DNA of 64,000 nucleotides from Halanaerobacter jeridensis (GTDB taxonomy: Bacteria > Bacillota > Halanaerobiia > Halobacteroidales > Halobacteroidaceae), in assembly GCF_016908315.1 (NCBI RefSeq), contig NZ_JAFBDQ010000003.1, positions 62,001-126,000 on the forward strand, in the 5' to 3' direction. Shown one piece after another: positions 16,475-26,214 of this stretch; position 1 is the stretch's first letter, and each line of letters opens with the position of its first letter. A program made the position numbers and the translations under genes. Under the pieces are notes generated by a model. It ran no database searches. It saw nothing but the letters and a program-made list of their open reading frames with translations, and had not been told where the DNA came from.

Positions 16475-17383
16475 TTAATATAAAGGTACATATCCTTGTT
16501 CTTTAACTATCTTTTGTCCTTCAGGACTTAAAATGAAATTAATAAATTTATTAGTTACTCCTTCCGGCCAACCATCAGTAAACATAAATAAAGGTCGAGA
16601 AATCGGGAATTCTCCACTAGCTACTGTTTGGTTAGTCGGCATAACACCATTAACTTTCACTGCTTTAACATCATCTGTTAAATAGCCTAATCCTATATAG
16701 CCAATAGCTCCTTTAGTATTAGAGACTGTGCTTTTTACAGTTCCATTAGAAGACTGCATTAAAGCAGTTTGAGCTACTCGAGAACCATCTAATGCAATTT
16801 CACCAAACACTTCAAAAGTTCCAGAACTAGAATCTCGAGACACAATAACAATCTCAGCATCTGGGCCACCTAATTCTTTCCAATTTTCTACTTCTCCAGT
16901 ATATATTTGTTTCAACTCTTCTAAAGTCAAGTTCTCAATCCCATTCTCTGGATTAATAATTACTGCAATACCATCCATTGCTATTCTATGCGGCACAGGA
17001 TAAACTCCATTATTATCAGCCTGCTTAAATTCTTCATCAGTAATAAAGCGGGATGTATTTGCTATGTCAACTGCATTATCAATCAATGCAGCAACTCCAT
17101 TACCTGATCCACCCCCACGAACACTAATACTAGCTTCAGGATTCTTCTGCATATAATCTTCAGCTGCTTTTTGGGCAATCGGTAAAACTGTAGAAGAACC
17201 TTGGACTGATAAACCACCTTCATTATTTTTCTGTTTCTTTTCTTGCTTTTCACTCTGCTGCTCTTTCTCCTGCTGCCCTTGTTGCTTATTATTTTTTTCA
17301 GGGGCAGAACCACCACAAGCAGTAACTATCACAACTAAAGCTAACATAAGCACTACTAATAAACTAGATTTCTTATTTAACAC
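16475..17383 (-). CDS. pstS: Phosphate-binding lipoprotein PstS
   Basis: Extracytoplasmic phosphate-binding protein of the Pst importer. It has a lipoprotein signal ending TACGG, a Gln/Lys/Glu-rich linker (residues about 30-55), then the PBP-like core with VQGSSTVLPIAQ and the ligand loop SRDSSSGTFEVF. Length 302 aa is normal. The start is GTG at 17383, with AGGA a few bases upstream. The usual neighbours pstC, pstA, pstB and phoU are not in the window; upstream and downstream genes are unrelated. Phosphate scavenging fits with the polyphosphate genes at 29-35 kb. Confidence 0.92.
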   Translation of the reverse strand: MLNKKSSLLVVLMLALVVIVTACGGSAPEKNNKQQGQQEKEQQSEKQEKKQKNNEGGLSVQGSSTVLPIAQKAAEDYMQKNPEASISVRGGGSGNGVAALIDNAVDIANTSRFITDEEFKQADNNGVYPVPHRIAMDGIAVIINPENGIENLTLEELKQIYTGEVENWKELGGPDAEIVIVSRDSSSGTFEVFGEIALDGSRVAQTALMQSSNGTVKSTVSNTKGAIGYIGLGYLTDDVKAVKVNGVMPTNQTVASGEFPISRPLFMFTDGWPEGVTNKFINFILSPEGQKIVKEQGYVPLY

Positions 17384-17493
17384 TGTTGGTCCTGGCTATA
17401 AATTAATCATACCACCCATATCATATTATAACCAGGTTCCCCACCTCCTTTAAATTTAATAATTTATATTTTTTTATTATTAACTAATTTAGA

Positions 17494-17790
17494 TTATAAA
17501 TTCAACTCACTAGAACAGTACTTTTCACATAACATCAATACTTCTTCATTAGACGAAAAGATTTCTTTTCCTAATATATCATTAACTAGTTGATAATCAT
17601 TACATAATTCAAATCTACAACAAACATCACAAACATATCCGCTTACAATTGGGCAATAAACATACTCTTCATGCTCACCATCAGAACATGAACAGGCACA
17701 ACATTCTATACTTATATTCTTAATCGGGCTATCTTGGTCTTCCTTCATTTTAGTAATCAATTTACCTACCTGTTCATTTATTTTAACCAT
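17494..17790 (-). CDS. Small cysteine-rich protein, probable metal binder
   Basis: A 98-aa protein with 11 cysteines, most in one block: ECCACSC, YC, VCDVCC, LC, and a final LCEKYC. The spacing suggests a zinc or iron-sulfur site. Short acidic and basic segments flank it. I do not recognise a family. It starts 18 bases downstream of miaA, preceded by GGGGGT, so it is probably cotranscribed with miaA. There is no signal peptide, so it should be cytoplasmic. Confidence 0.6.
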   Translation of the reverse strand: MVKINEQVGKLITKMKEDQDSPIKNISIECCACSCSDGEHEEYVYCPIVSGYVCDVCCRFELCNDYQLVNDILGKEIFSSNEEVLMLCEKYCSSELNL

Positions 17791-17808
17791 TTTTTTACCC
17801 CCTGACGA

Positions 17809-18741
17809 TTATAACGCTTCGCTAATCTCACTCTTTACTGCAGTTACTAATTCTTCAAATTCATATTCTCCTACATCAAACCATTTAATATCATCATCTC
17901 TTTTAAACCAAGTTAATTGGCGTTTAGCAAAATGACGGGTATCTCTTTTAATCAATCTAATGGCTTCTTCTAAATCATATTCTCCTTCAAAATGCTTGAT
18001 TAATTGTTTATATCCTAAAGCTTGCATTGATGTTAATTCAAGATCATATCCCTGTTGATAGAGACTTCTAACCTCTTCAATTAGTCCTTGCTCAATCATT
18101 TGATCAACTCGGTCATTAATCCGTTCATATAATTTTTCTCGTTCACGAAACAGACCAATTTTGACTGCATCATAACGCGGAGGACGTTCTTTGGCTTTTT
18201 CTTTGAAATGAGTGCTAGTCTTACCCGTTTGACGATAAACTTCTATTCCTCTAATTACTCTTCTTAAGTCATTTGGATGTAATTTATCAGCTAATTTAGG
18301 ATCAATTTCTTTTAATTTATCATGTACATATTCAGTTCCTTTTTCCTCAGCTTCTTCCTCTAATCTATTTCTTAAATCCCAATCTTTTTCCATATCAGGG
18401 AAGATAAACCCTTCAATCACTGATTTAACATATAAACCAGTCCCCCCCACTAACATTGGTAACTTCCCTCGTTGATCAATTTCAGGTATCAATTCATCAA
18501 CTTCTTCTTGGAAATCTGCTACACTAAATTCTTCGTCAGGCTCTACTATATCAAGCAAATGATGAGGTACCAAGTCTCTTTCTTCCTGCGAAGCTTTAGC
18601 TGTTCCTATATCCATTCCTTTATAAATTTGCATTGAATCTGCAGAAATAATTTCTCCTTTCAAATCCTGGGCCAAACGCAGCGACAATTTGGTCTTTCCT
18701 ACTGCAGTTGGTCCTACTAAAGCAAGGATTTGTTCACGCAC
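17809..18741 (-). CDS. miaA: tRNA dimethylallyltransferase MiaA
   Basis: Adds the dimethylallyl group to A37 of tRNAs reading UNN codons. The P-loop GPTAVGKTKLS, the DSMQIYKGMDIGTAK motif and GGTGLYVK are all present. Length 310 aa is normal. It belongs to the mutS-mutL-miaA-hfq group but is separated from mutL by 279 bases holding an inverted-repeat element, so it may have its own promoter. Confidence 0.97.
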   Translation of the reverse strand: MREQILALVGPTAVGKTKLSLRLAQDLKGEIISADSMQIYKGMDIGTAKASQEERDLVPHHLLDIVEPDEEFSVADFQEEVDELIPEIDQRGKLPMLVGGTGLYVKSVIEGFIFPDMEKDWDLRNRLEEEAEEKGTEYVHDKLKEIDPKLADKLHPNDLRRVIRGIEVYRQTGKTSTHFKEKAKERPPRYDAVKIGLFREREKLYERINDRVDQMIEQGLIEEVRSLYQQGYDLELTSMQALGYKQLIKHFEGEYDLEEAIRLIKRDTRHFAKRQLTWFKRDDDIKWFDVGEYEFEELVTAVKSEISEAL

Positions 18742-18762
18742 TATACCACTCCCCTATAAAAA

Positions 18763-18957
18763 ATAGTAAGCAGTAATGAGAAAAGAGTGATGAGTAGAAA
18801 CCTAAAAAACAAAAGTCAAAACATTGTATTTATAGTCCTACAATATTAATTAATACTGCAAGATTACAATTCTATTTTATGTGTTTATTTTTTTAGTCTT
18901 TGACTTTGTTTTTTAACTCATTACTTCTTACTCATTACTTCTTATTGTTTCACTGTC
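18763..18957. repeat. AGTAATGAGTAA-type inverted repeat (copy A)
   Basis: The left arm has AGTAAGCAGTAATGAG then CCTAAAAAACAAAAGTCAAA. The right arm has TTTGACTTTGTTTTTT then ACTCATTACTTCTTACTCAT. The arms form a long imperfect inverted repeat around an AT-rich core of roughly 90 bases. The same arm sequences recur at 23.7, 35.2 and 56.5 kb. It fills the gap between mutL and miaA. I see no gene inside. Confidence 0.6.
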
Positions 18958-19020
18958 TTTATCCTATATAACAGTATAGCCCATTAATCAATTATTATCA
19001 ACTTTTTGCTAAAAAAGAAT

Positions 19021-21003
19021 TTAATCTCTTTGAAATTTATCGGCTAACTGTTCTGCAGTTAATTTTAGCATCACTGGGCGACCATGAGGACAATTAGTAA
19101 TATTATACTCCTCCATATCACTTAGCAACTTATTCATTTCCTGCTTGGATAATTTATCGCCTGCTTTAACTGACATTTTACAAGAAATCATAGTAATAAA
19201 GTCTTCTACTAATTCATGTTCTTCGCTAATTTCCTCAGTTAATAATTTTTCAATACTATCTAAAATCAACTGCTGATTATCTAAACTATATAATTTAGCA
19301 GGTACTCCCTGCACTACATAAGTGCCGCCACCAAATTCTTCAATCTCAAATCCTAACTCTGCTAATTTATCATGTTTCTCTTTTAACATCTGGGCTTCTT
19401 GATGAGTTAAATCCAATTTTAATGGTACTAATAATTCCTGCACATTAACTTCTTGAGATTTGAAATTAGCTAGTAATTTTTCATAATTGATTCGTTCATG
19501 TAGGGCATGTTGATCAATTAAGCACATTCCATCTAAGCTTTGAGCTACAATATAGGTTTGATGAATTTGACCTAATGGTACTAAGTTTAAATCTTCCTCA
19601 TAATCTCCTGCTGTTTCCTGGATTTGGCCATCTAAAGTTTCTGCTTTATCTTCTACTGTTGGCCCTTGTTTTTCTCGTTTATCTTCTGGTACTTCTCCCC
19701 CATATAATTTTTCTATTTTTTTAGCTCTAGTTTCTTTATCATCATAATCTTTTTTCTGCTGCTGATAATTATTTGATGTATTAGACTTAGCTTTTGACTT
19801 TGACGTAGACTTAGACTTAAACTCATCCTTGTCCTTATTCTTATCCTCAGACTCAGACTTAGACTTATTCTTAGCTTTACCCTTAAATTTCAACTCGGAC
19901 TGTACTGCATCTTCTGTTTCTGTTTTAGGCTCTGATTTTTTATTATCTTCCAAACTCATTTCAGGTACTAAATCACTTTCTTCTAAGGCTTGACTAACTC
20001 CCTCTTTCACTAACTTATAAACTACATTACCGCGACTAAATTTTGCTTCTAACTTAGTAGGATGCACATTTACATCTACTAAAATAGGATTTAAATCAAG
20101 TTTCAAAGCTACTATCGGATACTTGTGTACCTTTAATAAAGTATGATAAGCTTCCTTTAAAGCTTTGCCCATTAAATTACTCTTAATAAATCGTCCATTA
20201 ACAAAGAACGATTGGTGTTTACGAGAAGTTCTAGTCACTGTTGGCTTAGAAACATAGCCCTGCAATTTCATATATTGATCTTCATAATCAACTTCAATCA
20301 TATTTTTAGCAACTTTACGTCCGTAAATATTAAAGATAACATCTAATAAATTATCACTACCGCTTGTTTCTAAGATATTACGACCATTATGTTCTAAAGA
20401 AAAACTGATTTCAGGATAAGCTAAACTCAAACGATTTATAATATTACTAATATGACCTATTTCAGTTGAAGTCTGTTTCAAATATTTATAGCGGACAGGG
20501 GTATTAAAGAACAAATCCCGTACTCTAATATTCGTCCCTTTACGACAACCATAACTTTCTTCTTCCTTAATTTCGCCGCCCACTACTTTTAATTTAGTAC
20601 CTTTTAAATCATCTTCAGTCCTTGTAATTAATTGCACTTTAGATACAGCAGCAATACTCGGTAAAGCTTCACCTCTAAATCCTAAAGTCCGCAGAGCAAA
20701 TAAATCATTAGCTTTTTTTATTTTACTCGTTGCATGACGTCTAAAGGCTAGTTTAGCATCTTCAGCATTCATCCCATAACCATCATCAATTACTTGTATC
20801 TCTTTTTTTCCTCCGTCTTTAACTTTTATCTTGATTTCACTGCTGTCAGCATCAATAGCATTTTCTACTAATTCTTTAACCACAGAGGCTGGTCTTTCCA
20901 CTACTTCTCCAGCAGCTATTTTATTACTAACCTCTTCTGGTAATTGAGTTATTCGCCCGATATTAATCCCCCCTATCCTTTTTCGCTTTTTTCTGTAATT
21001 CAT
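19021..21003 (-). CDS. mutL: DNA mismatch repair protein MutL
   Basis: Matchmaker and nicking endonuclease of mismatch repair. The GHKL ATPase domain occupies the first ~330 residues (NKIAAGEVVERPASVVKEL, then NAIDAD, RHATSKI and GFRGEAL). A Lys/Ser/Asp/Glu-rich linker spans about 360-450. The C-terminal domain holds the endonuclease motif DQHALHERINYE, SCKMSVKAGD and CPHGRPVM. The only canonical start is ATG 21003, inside mutS and without an RBS. The homologous start would be the ATC at 20961, which has AGGATAGGGGGG six bases upstream. So the true start may be non-AUG. Confidence 0.95.
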   Translation of the reverse strand: MNYRKKRKRIGGINIGRITQLPEEVSNKIAAGEVVERPASVVKELVENAIDADSSEIKIKVKDGGKKEIQVIDDGYGMNAEDAKLAFRRHATSKIKKANDLFALRTLGFRGEALPSIAAVSKVQLITRTEDDLKGTKLKVVGGEIKEEESYGCRKGTNIRVRDLFFNTPVRYKYLKQTSTEIGHISNIINRLSLAYPEISFSLEHNGRNILETSGSDNLLDVIFNIYGRKVAKNMIEVDYEDQYMKLQGYVSKPTVTRTSRKHQSFFVNGRFIKSNLMGKALKEAYHTLLKVHKYPIVALKLDLNPILVDVNVHPTKLEAKFSRGNVVYKLVKEGVSQALEESDLVPEMSLEDNKKSEPKTETEDAVQSELKFKGKAKNKSKSESEDKNKDKDEFKSKSTSKSKAKSNTSNNYQQQKKDYDDKETRAKKIEKLYGGEVPEDKREKQGPTVEDKAETLDGQIQETAGDYEEDLNLVPLGQIHQTYIVAQSLDGMCLIDQHALHERINYEKLLANFKSQEVNVQELLVPLKLDLTHQEAQMLKEKHDKLAELGFEIEEFGGGTYVVQGVPAKLYSLDNQQLILDSIEKLLTEEISEEHELVEDFITMISCKMSVKAGDKLSKQEMNKLLSDMEEYNITNCPHGRPVMLKLTAEQLADKFQRD

Positions 21004-23695
21004 GTAATTTATTCATCGCTTCTAATGGCGTCATAGACATAATATCTAATTTTTCTAATTCTTCTGCTAATTGATTATCAGTTCCCCCGGTATTAAATAA
21101 AGCTAATTGTCCATCGGAACTCTCTTTAACCTGATTTGTAGTTTCTTCTTGTGCTTTCTTGTCCTTATCTTCTTCAACTTCTATAACTTCGTTATCATTT
21201 TTTTCTGCAACCTCTTCTTCCGTCTCAAATTCCGAATCATGATAAATCTTATTCTCTACTGCTTTTTCTTCTGATTCTAAATTATCTAATATATCTCGCG
21301 AACGGTCTATTACTTCACTTGGAATTCCAGCTCGCTTAGCAACTTCAATTCCGTAACTTTGGTCTGCACCGCCAGGAATGATCTTCCGCAAGAAAACTAC
21401 ATCTTCATCCTCTTCTTCTACAGCTATGTTATAATTTTTTACTCCTGGTAAATGTTCTTCTAAATCAGTCAATTCATGATAATGAGTGGCAAATAAAGAT
21501 TTGGCACCAATTTTGTCTTGGTCACTAATATATTCAGTCACTGCCCAAGCAATACTTAAGCCATCATAGGTGCTTGTCCCCCGACCAACTTCATCTAAAA
21601 TAATTAAACTCTTATCAGTAGCATTATTTAGAATATTAGCCACTTCATTCATTTCGACCATAAAGGTACTTTGTCCAGTAGTTAAATCATCAGAAGCCCC
21701 TACTCTTGTAAAGATCCGATCGACAATTCCAATTTCAGCTGCTTCAGCAGGCACAAAACTACCCATTTGAGTCAATAATGTAATCAACGCTACTTGACGC
21801 ATATACGTAGATTTACCGGACATATTGGGACCAGTAATAATACAAAAGCGATCCTCTTCACCATTTAAATAAGCATCATTAGGGACAAAAACTTCTTGAT
21901 CCATCATTTCTTCCACTACCGGATGTCGTCCCTCTTTTATTTCTAATTCATCACTATTATTAACTTCAGGCTTCGTATAGTTATTATTTAAAGCTACATC
22001 TGCTAGTGAAACTAATGAATCCAATTGGGCCAATACATCTGCTGAAACCTGAATTCGTTCTGTTTCTGCTGCTACTTTGTCTCTTAGCTCTACAAATAAT
22101 TCATACTCTAAATCCATACTTTCCTCTTGGGCCCCTAATATTTGCGACTCTTTATCTTTAAGTTCAGGCGTAATATATCGCTCACTATTACTTAGAGTCT
22201 GTTTACGCACATAATCATCAGGCACTGCATCAAGATTAGCTTTAGTAACCTCAATATAATATCCATGCACCTTATTGTGGCCAACTTTTAAAGAACTGAT
22301 TCCTGTTCTTTCTCGTTCCTGCTTTTGTAAATTAACAATCCAATCTTTACCTTCATTCATGGCATCTAACAATTCATCTAATTCTTCATCATAACCATAC
22401 TTAATAATTCCACCCTCAGTCAAAGTAGTAGGCGGCTCTTCTTGAATTGCTTCATCAATCAATCCACTTACATCTTCTAATTTATCTAAAGTCTCTCTTA
22501 ATCTATCTAATTTAGCAGTATCAAATTGGGCCAATAACTCTTTGATATCAGGCAGCACTACTAAAGAATTCTTCAGTGAAATTAAATCTCTTGCATTAGC
22601 AGATCCATAAATCACCTTACCCATTAAACGTTCAATATCATAAACTTGATCTAATAAATCTTTCAAATCTTCTTTAATCAAAATATTATTCTTAATTTCC
22701 TCTACTGCATCTAAGCGATCTTGAATTTTATCTACTTCTAAAAGGGGTTGTTCTAACCACTTTTTCAGTCTTCTGCCCCCCATAGCAGTTACCGTTTGGT
22801 CAATTACTCCTAACAAGCTCCCAGCTTTACTTTTGTCCCGCATAGTTTCTACTAATTCTAAATTACGCCGAGTATTAACATCTAAGATCATATAATCCGT
22901 AGTTGAATAAGTAGATAATTTATTAATATGATTCAAACTTCTCTTCTGAGTTTCAATTAAAAAATCTAAAATAACACCTGCTACTTTAATTGCATGAGGT
23001 TTATTCTCACAACCAAACCCTTCTAAGCTGACAGTATTAAAATGATCTGTTAATAATTCATAGGCTTCTTCTCGACTAAATTCATCCTCTAAATCTGTAA
23101 GACTAGGATTTAATTGAGCATCAATAAAATCCATAATCCGTTCTGATTTTTTAGTACCTTCATCTATCAAGATTTCAGCTGGATTCAAACGCGATAATTC
23201 ATCAATCACTTTCTCTAAAGCCTCAGCACCTGTTAATTCAGTTACAGAAAATTCTCCAGTGGAAACATCAACAAATCCAAACCCATAGCCTTCACCATCG
23301 CTAACTACTGCAGCTAAATAATTATTATTCTTATCTTCTAAAATATTATTATCTACTACAGTACCTGGAGTGATAATTCTAACTACATCTCGTTCTACTA
23401 ACCCACTTGTCTGACTTGGCTCTTCCATCTGTTCACAAATTGCAACTCGATAACCTTTATCTATTAATTGTGAGATGTATGAATCAACTGATTTACAAGG
23501 TACACCTGCCATCGGTGTTTTTTCTCCGCCCCCCTTTTTTCTTGAAGTTAAAGTTATCTCTAACTCTCGGGAAGCAACCTCGGCATCTTCATTAAACATC
23601 TCATAAAAATCTCCTAATCTAAAAAACAAAATTGACTCTGGATATTCTTCTTTCAACGAAAAATACTGCTGCATCATTGGTGTTAAATCTGCCAT
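20963..23695 (-). CDS. mutS: DNA mismatch repair protein MutS
   Basis: Mismatch-recognising ATPase. The mismatch-reading Phe-x-Glu is present as F30-Y31-E32 (GDFYEMF). Walker A is GPNMSGKST near residue 624, Walker B is IILDEVGRGTS, and the helix-turn-helix region follows. Length 910 aa includes an acidic, low-complexity stretch near 820-870 before the final helical tail (LEKLDIMSMTPLEAMNKL), which mediates dimer or tetramer contact. It is the first gene of the cluster, and its 3' end overlaps the mutL frame. Confidence 0.97.
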   Translation of the reverse strand: MADLTPMMQQYFSLKEEYPESILFFRLGDFYEMFNEDAEVASRELEITLTSRKKGGGEKTPMAGVPCKSVDSYISQLIDKGYRVAICEQMEEPSQTSGLVERDVVRIITPGTVVDNNILEDKNNNYLAAVVSDGEGYGFGFVDVSTGEFSVTELTGAEALEKVIDELSRLNPAEILIDEGTKKSERIMDFIDAQLNPSLTDLEDEFSREEAYELLTDHFNTVSLEGFGCENKPHAIKVAGVILDFLIETQKRSLNHINKLSTYSTTDYMILDVNTRRNLELVETMRDKSKAGSLLGVIDQTVTAMGGRRLKKWLEQPLLEVDKIQDRLDAVEEIKNNILIKEDLKDLLDQVYDIERLMGKVIYGSANARDLISLKNSLVVLPDIKELLAQFDTAKLDRLRETLDKLEDVSGLIDEAIQEEPPTTLTEGGIIKYGYDEELDELLDAMNEGKDWIVNLQKQERERTGISSLKVGHNKVHGYYIEVTKANLDAVPDDYVRKQTLSNSERYITPELKDKESQILGAQEESMDLEYELFVELRDKVAAETERIQVSADVLAQLDSLVSLADVALNNNYTKPEVNNSDELEIKEGRHPVVEEMMDQEVFVPNDAYLNGEEDRFCIITGPNMSGKSTYMRQVALITLLTQMGSFVPAEAAEIGIVDRIFTRVGASDDLTTGQSTFMVEMNEVANILNNATDKSLIILDEVGRGTSTYDGLSIAWAVTEYISDQDKIGAKSLFATHYHELTDLEEHLPGVKNYNIAVEEEDEDVVFLRKIIPGGADQSYGIEVAKRAGIPSEVIDRSRDILDNLESEEKAVENKIYHDSEFETEEEVAEKNDNEVIEVEEDKDKKAQEETTNQVKESSDGQLALFNTGGTDNQLAEELEKLDIMSMTPLEAMNKLHELQKKAKKDRGD

Positions 23696-23721
23696 TATAT
23701 CCCTCCAACTATATAAAAATA

Positions 23722-23866
23722 CAGTAATTAGTAAAGAGTAACAAGTAATCAGTTAAAAAACAAAACAGGAAAACAATTTAGACTTTATCTCTAGATAATA
23801 ATATATGTTCTATTCTTCACTCTTCACTCTTCACTTCTTTACTCTTTACTGATTACTCTTTACTAT
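23722..23866. repeat. AGTAATGAGTAA-type inverted repeat (copy B)
   Basis: The left arm has AGTAATTAGTAAAGAGTAACA and AGTAATCAGT. The right arm has TTACTCTTTACTGATTACTC and TCACTCTTCACTCTTCAC repeats. The arms are complementary over about 20-25 bases and resemble copy A. It lies just upstream of mutS, between it and the chemoreceptor terminator. Confidence 0.6.
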
Positions 23867-23910
23867 TTTATTCTGAATTGTTATTATACCATATTTAAAA
23901 CAAAATAAAA

Positions 23911-23938
23911 ACTAGCATCCAAAATTTCGGATGCTAGT
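23911..23938 (-). terminator. Terminator after the dCache chemoreceptor
   Basis: ACTAGCATCC pairs with GGATGCTAGT around an 8-base loop. On the minus strand it is followed by TTTTATTTTG. Confidence 0.85.
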
Positions 23939-23961
23939 AACTTTGTATTACTAATTTATCA

Positions 23962-26016
23962 TTAAATATTGAATTCTTCAATTAAATTTTGTAACTTATG
24001 AGCCATCTCGGCTAATTGTTCTGATGAGTGAGTAATTTCATCAGAAATACTACTTACTTTTTGATTAACAGAAGTAATTTCATCACTACTTTCATCTAAT
24101 TCACTAGCTATAATTGAAGTCTTTTCGATCTCTTCTGAGGTATCTTCAACTGCTGTCTGAATTTGAGAAAACACCTCATTTGTTTCTTCTACAATTTCTT
24201 TACCTTTTTTCGCCTCTTCTTCTACTTCTTTAATTACCTCCAGACTAGTTTCAGATTTATTCTGCGTCTTTTGCACTAAATCATCAATCTTTTCTGTCGC
24301 TGCTGTTGTTTCTTCAGCCAAACTTCTAATTTCTTCAGCTACAACTGCAAAACCACTGCCGGCTTCTCCTGCCCTTGCTGCCTCAATAGCAGCATTCAAA
24401 GCCAATAAATTAGTCTGTTCAGCAATGTTATTAATCATATTTACTATCTGTCCAATTTCTTTTGAAGTTTCATCTAAGTCTTCAATATCTTCTACAGCTT
24501 CATCTACAGCGTGATTAATAGCATCAATATCTTTAATCGTATCTTGAATATTTTCACTACCAATTTGGGTTTGTTGATTAGCATCTTGGGCTAAATTAGT
24601 TACTTCTTCACTAACTGAAGATAATTTAGTTATATTATTTGAAATTTCTGCTAAGTTTTGATTTGTTTTTTCAATCGTATCATGACCTTCTTCAGCTGAG
24701 GCTGCTAGTTCTTCACTATGACTTGATAAATAATCTACTGGTTCAATTAAATCATTCACAATTCCTCTTATATTCTGATACATTTCATTAAGTGCTTCTT
24801 CTAAATCCCCCATTTCATCATTAGACTCTACTTCTAATGGGTCAATTGATAAATCTTTCTTAGCAATCTGTTGAGCAAATTCAGTTGCAGCCAAAATAGG
24901 TTCGGTAAATTTATGAGCAAAAACAACTGCAATAATAATTACTAGAACAGTAAAAGCAATTGCCACCCAAGTGATACGCTGATAAATTGGCATCAGTTTT
25001 TGGGTTAATTTCTTTTTGGGAATTATCGAAATAAACTTCCAATTTGTCTTAGGAGAAGTATAAACATAAATTAAAGAATTCACTTCATTTACTTGTGCTT
25101 CAAAAGTCCCTTCATCAATTTTTTCAATCTGATTTAACTTTTTAACACCAAGTTTTTCAATACCTTGGAAGGCCATTTTATTAGGATATCGTGGGTGTCC
25201 TAAAATAGTTCCATCTTCTGTAGTTAAAATTACATTTCCTGGTGTCCCTACACTAACATCTTGCATTATATTAGTTAATACTTCTATATTAATATCTATC
25301 CCCTGGACTCCAATCACTTCTCCTCTCTCAGTTTTAATCGCTTTAGCCATACTAATAGTAGTATGATGCCCTCCAATTCCTCTAATTGAATTATAAGGTT
25401 TAGTTCTTATGACTTGACGAGGATTTTCCATTGCTAGTTTATAATAAGGTTTTTGACGCGGGTCATAGTTTTTCTGAACTCGATTAGTAGGAGATTGTAC
25501 ATAACCTCCATCCTTAGTAGCCACATAAGCATATGTAGAATCTGCCCGTGGCAGTGAATCTACATAATTAAATAATTGACGATATATTTTTGCCTTCAGA
25601 TCATTATTAGCCAGCGGATTTAGCTTTAATTCTTCTCTATCAGTTTTGTTAACAAAACTGCTTAAGTTACCCTTAGCCTCTCTAATCACATTATTACTAG
25701 CTAACATCCGCGTATTTGATTTGATCTGAGAAAAATACATCTCAATTTGATTATCAACCTGTTTGATCTCTCGTTTTGTCGAATTAATAAAATTTTGTCT
25801 GATTGTATTCTTCGTCGAATTAACTTCAAAATAACTTAAAGTCACAATTGGTAGTAGTGCAATTACTACTAATAAGATTACTAACTTATTTCTAATCCCA
25901 TGGCTAAAAAAATCTTTTATCTTTTGGGTAGGATCTTGCTTGAAATTATTAAATTTTTCTTTAAAATTTAATTTCTCTTTTATTTGATCGATTATTTTCT
26001 CAATTTTTTCTTTCAT
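23962..26016 (-). CDS. Methyl-accepting chemotaxis protein with dCache sensor
   Basis: A 684-aa transmembrane chemoreceptor. A charged cytoplasmic leader of about 40 residues precedes the first helix ([15 protein letters not shown]). A large extracytoplasmic double-Cache region (about residues 65-340) contains [13 protein letters not shown] and GVQGIDIN. The second helix is [22 protein letters not shown] domain follows, then the signalling domain with the hairpin tip [22 protein letters not shown]. The start ATG has GGGGGG upstream. It is monocistronic. The ligand is unknown; dCache domains often bind amino acids or other small molecules. Confidence 0.93.
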   Translation of the reverse strand: MKEKIEKIIDQIKEKLNFKEKFNNFKQDPTQKIKDFFSHGIRNKLVILLVVIALLPIVTLSYFEVNSTKNTIRQNFINSTKREIKQVDNQIEMYFSQIKSNTRMLASNNVIREAKGNLSSFVNKTDREELKLNPLANNDLKAKIYRQLFNYVDSLPRADSTYAYVATKDGGYVQSPTNRVQKNYDPRQKPYYKLAMENPRQVIRTKPYNSIRGIGGHHTTISMAKAIKTERGEVIGVQGIDINIEVLTNIMQDVSVGTPGNVILTTEDGTILGHPRYPNKMAFQGIEKLGVKKLNQIEKIDEGTFEAQVNEVNSLIYVYTSPKTNWKFISIIPKKKLTQKLMPIYQRITWVAIAFTVLVIIIAVVFAHKFTEPILAATEFAQQIAKKDLSIDPLEVESNDEMGDLEEALNEMYQNIRGIVNDLIEPVDYLSSHSEELAASAEEGHDTIEKTNQNLAEISNNITKLSSVSEEVTNLAQDANQQTQIGSENIQDTIKDIDAINHAVDEAVEDIEDLDETSKEIGQIVNMINNIAEQTNLLALNAAIEAARAGEAGSGFAVVAEEIRSLAEETTAATEKIDDLVQKTQNKSETSLEVIKEVEEEAKKGKEIVEETNEVFSQIQTAVEDTSEEIEKTSIIASELDESSDEITSVNQKVSSISDEITHSSEQLAEMAHKLQNLIEEFNI

Positions 26017-26165
26017 AACTGCCCCCCTCGAGGTATAGAATAATTATTATTTTTATTTACATTCAATTATTATTATAATAACTAGTTGTTAACACTAAAT
26101 TATATTTAGTTTAAAACTATGTTAAATTTCAAGCAATTGTAGTCGCATTTACTAATTTTTTTAAC

Positions 26166-26203
26166 AAAAAAACAAAAAACAGCAGCTTAATAAGCTGCTG
26201 TTT
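26166..26203 (-). terminator. Terminator after the MscS gene
   Basis: AAACAGCAGC pairs with GCTGCTGTTT within 26177-26203. On the minus strand the stem is followed by a T-run (26166-26176). Confidence 0.85.
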
Positions 26204-26214
26204 CAATAATTATA

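Noticed and set aside
19735-19890. GACTTA-like hexamer repetition within mutL as a tandem repeat element
   Set aside because: It encodes the charged Lys/Ser/Asp linker of MutL; repetition follows from the amino-acid composition.
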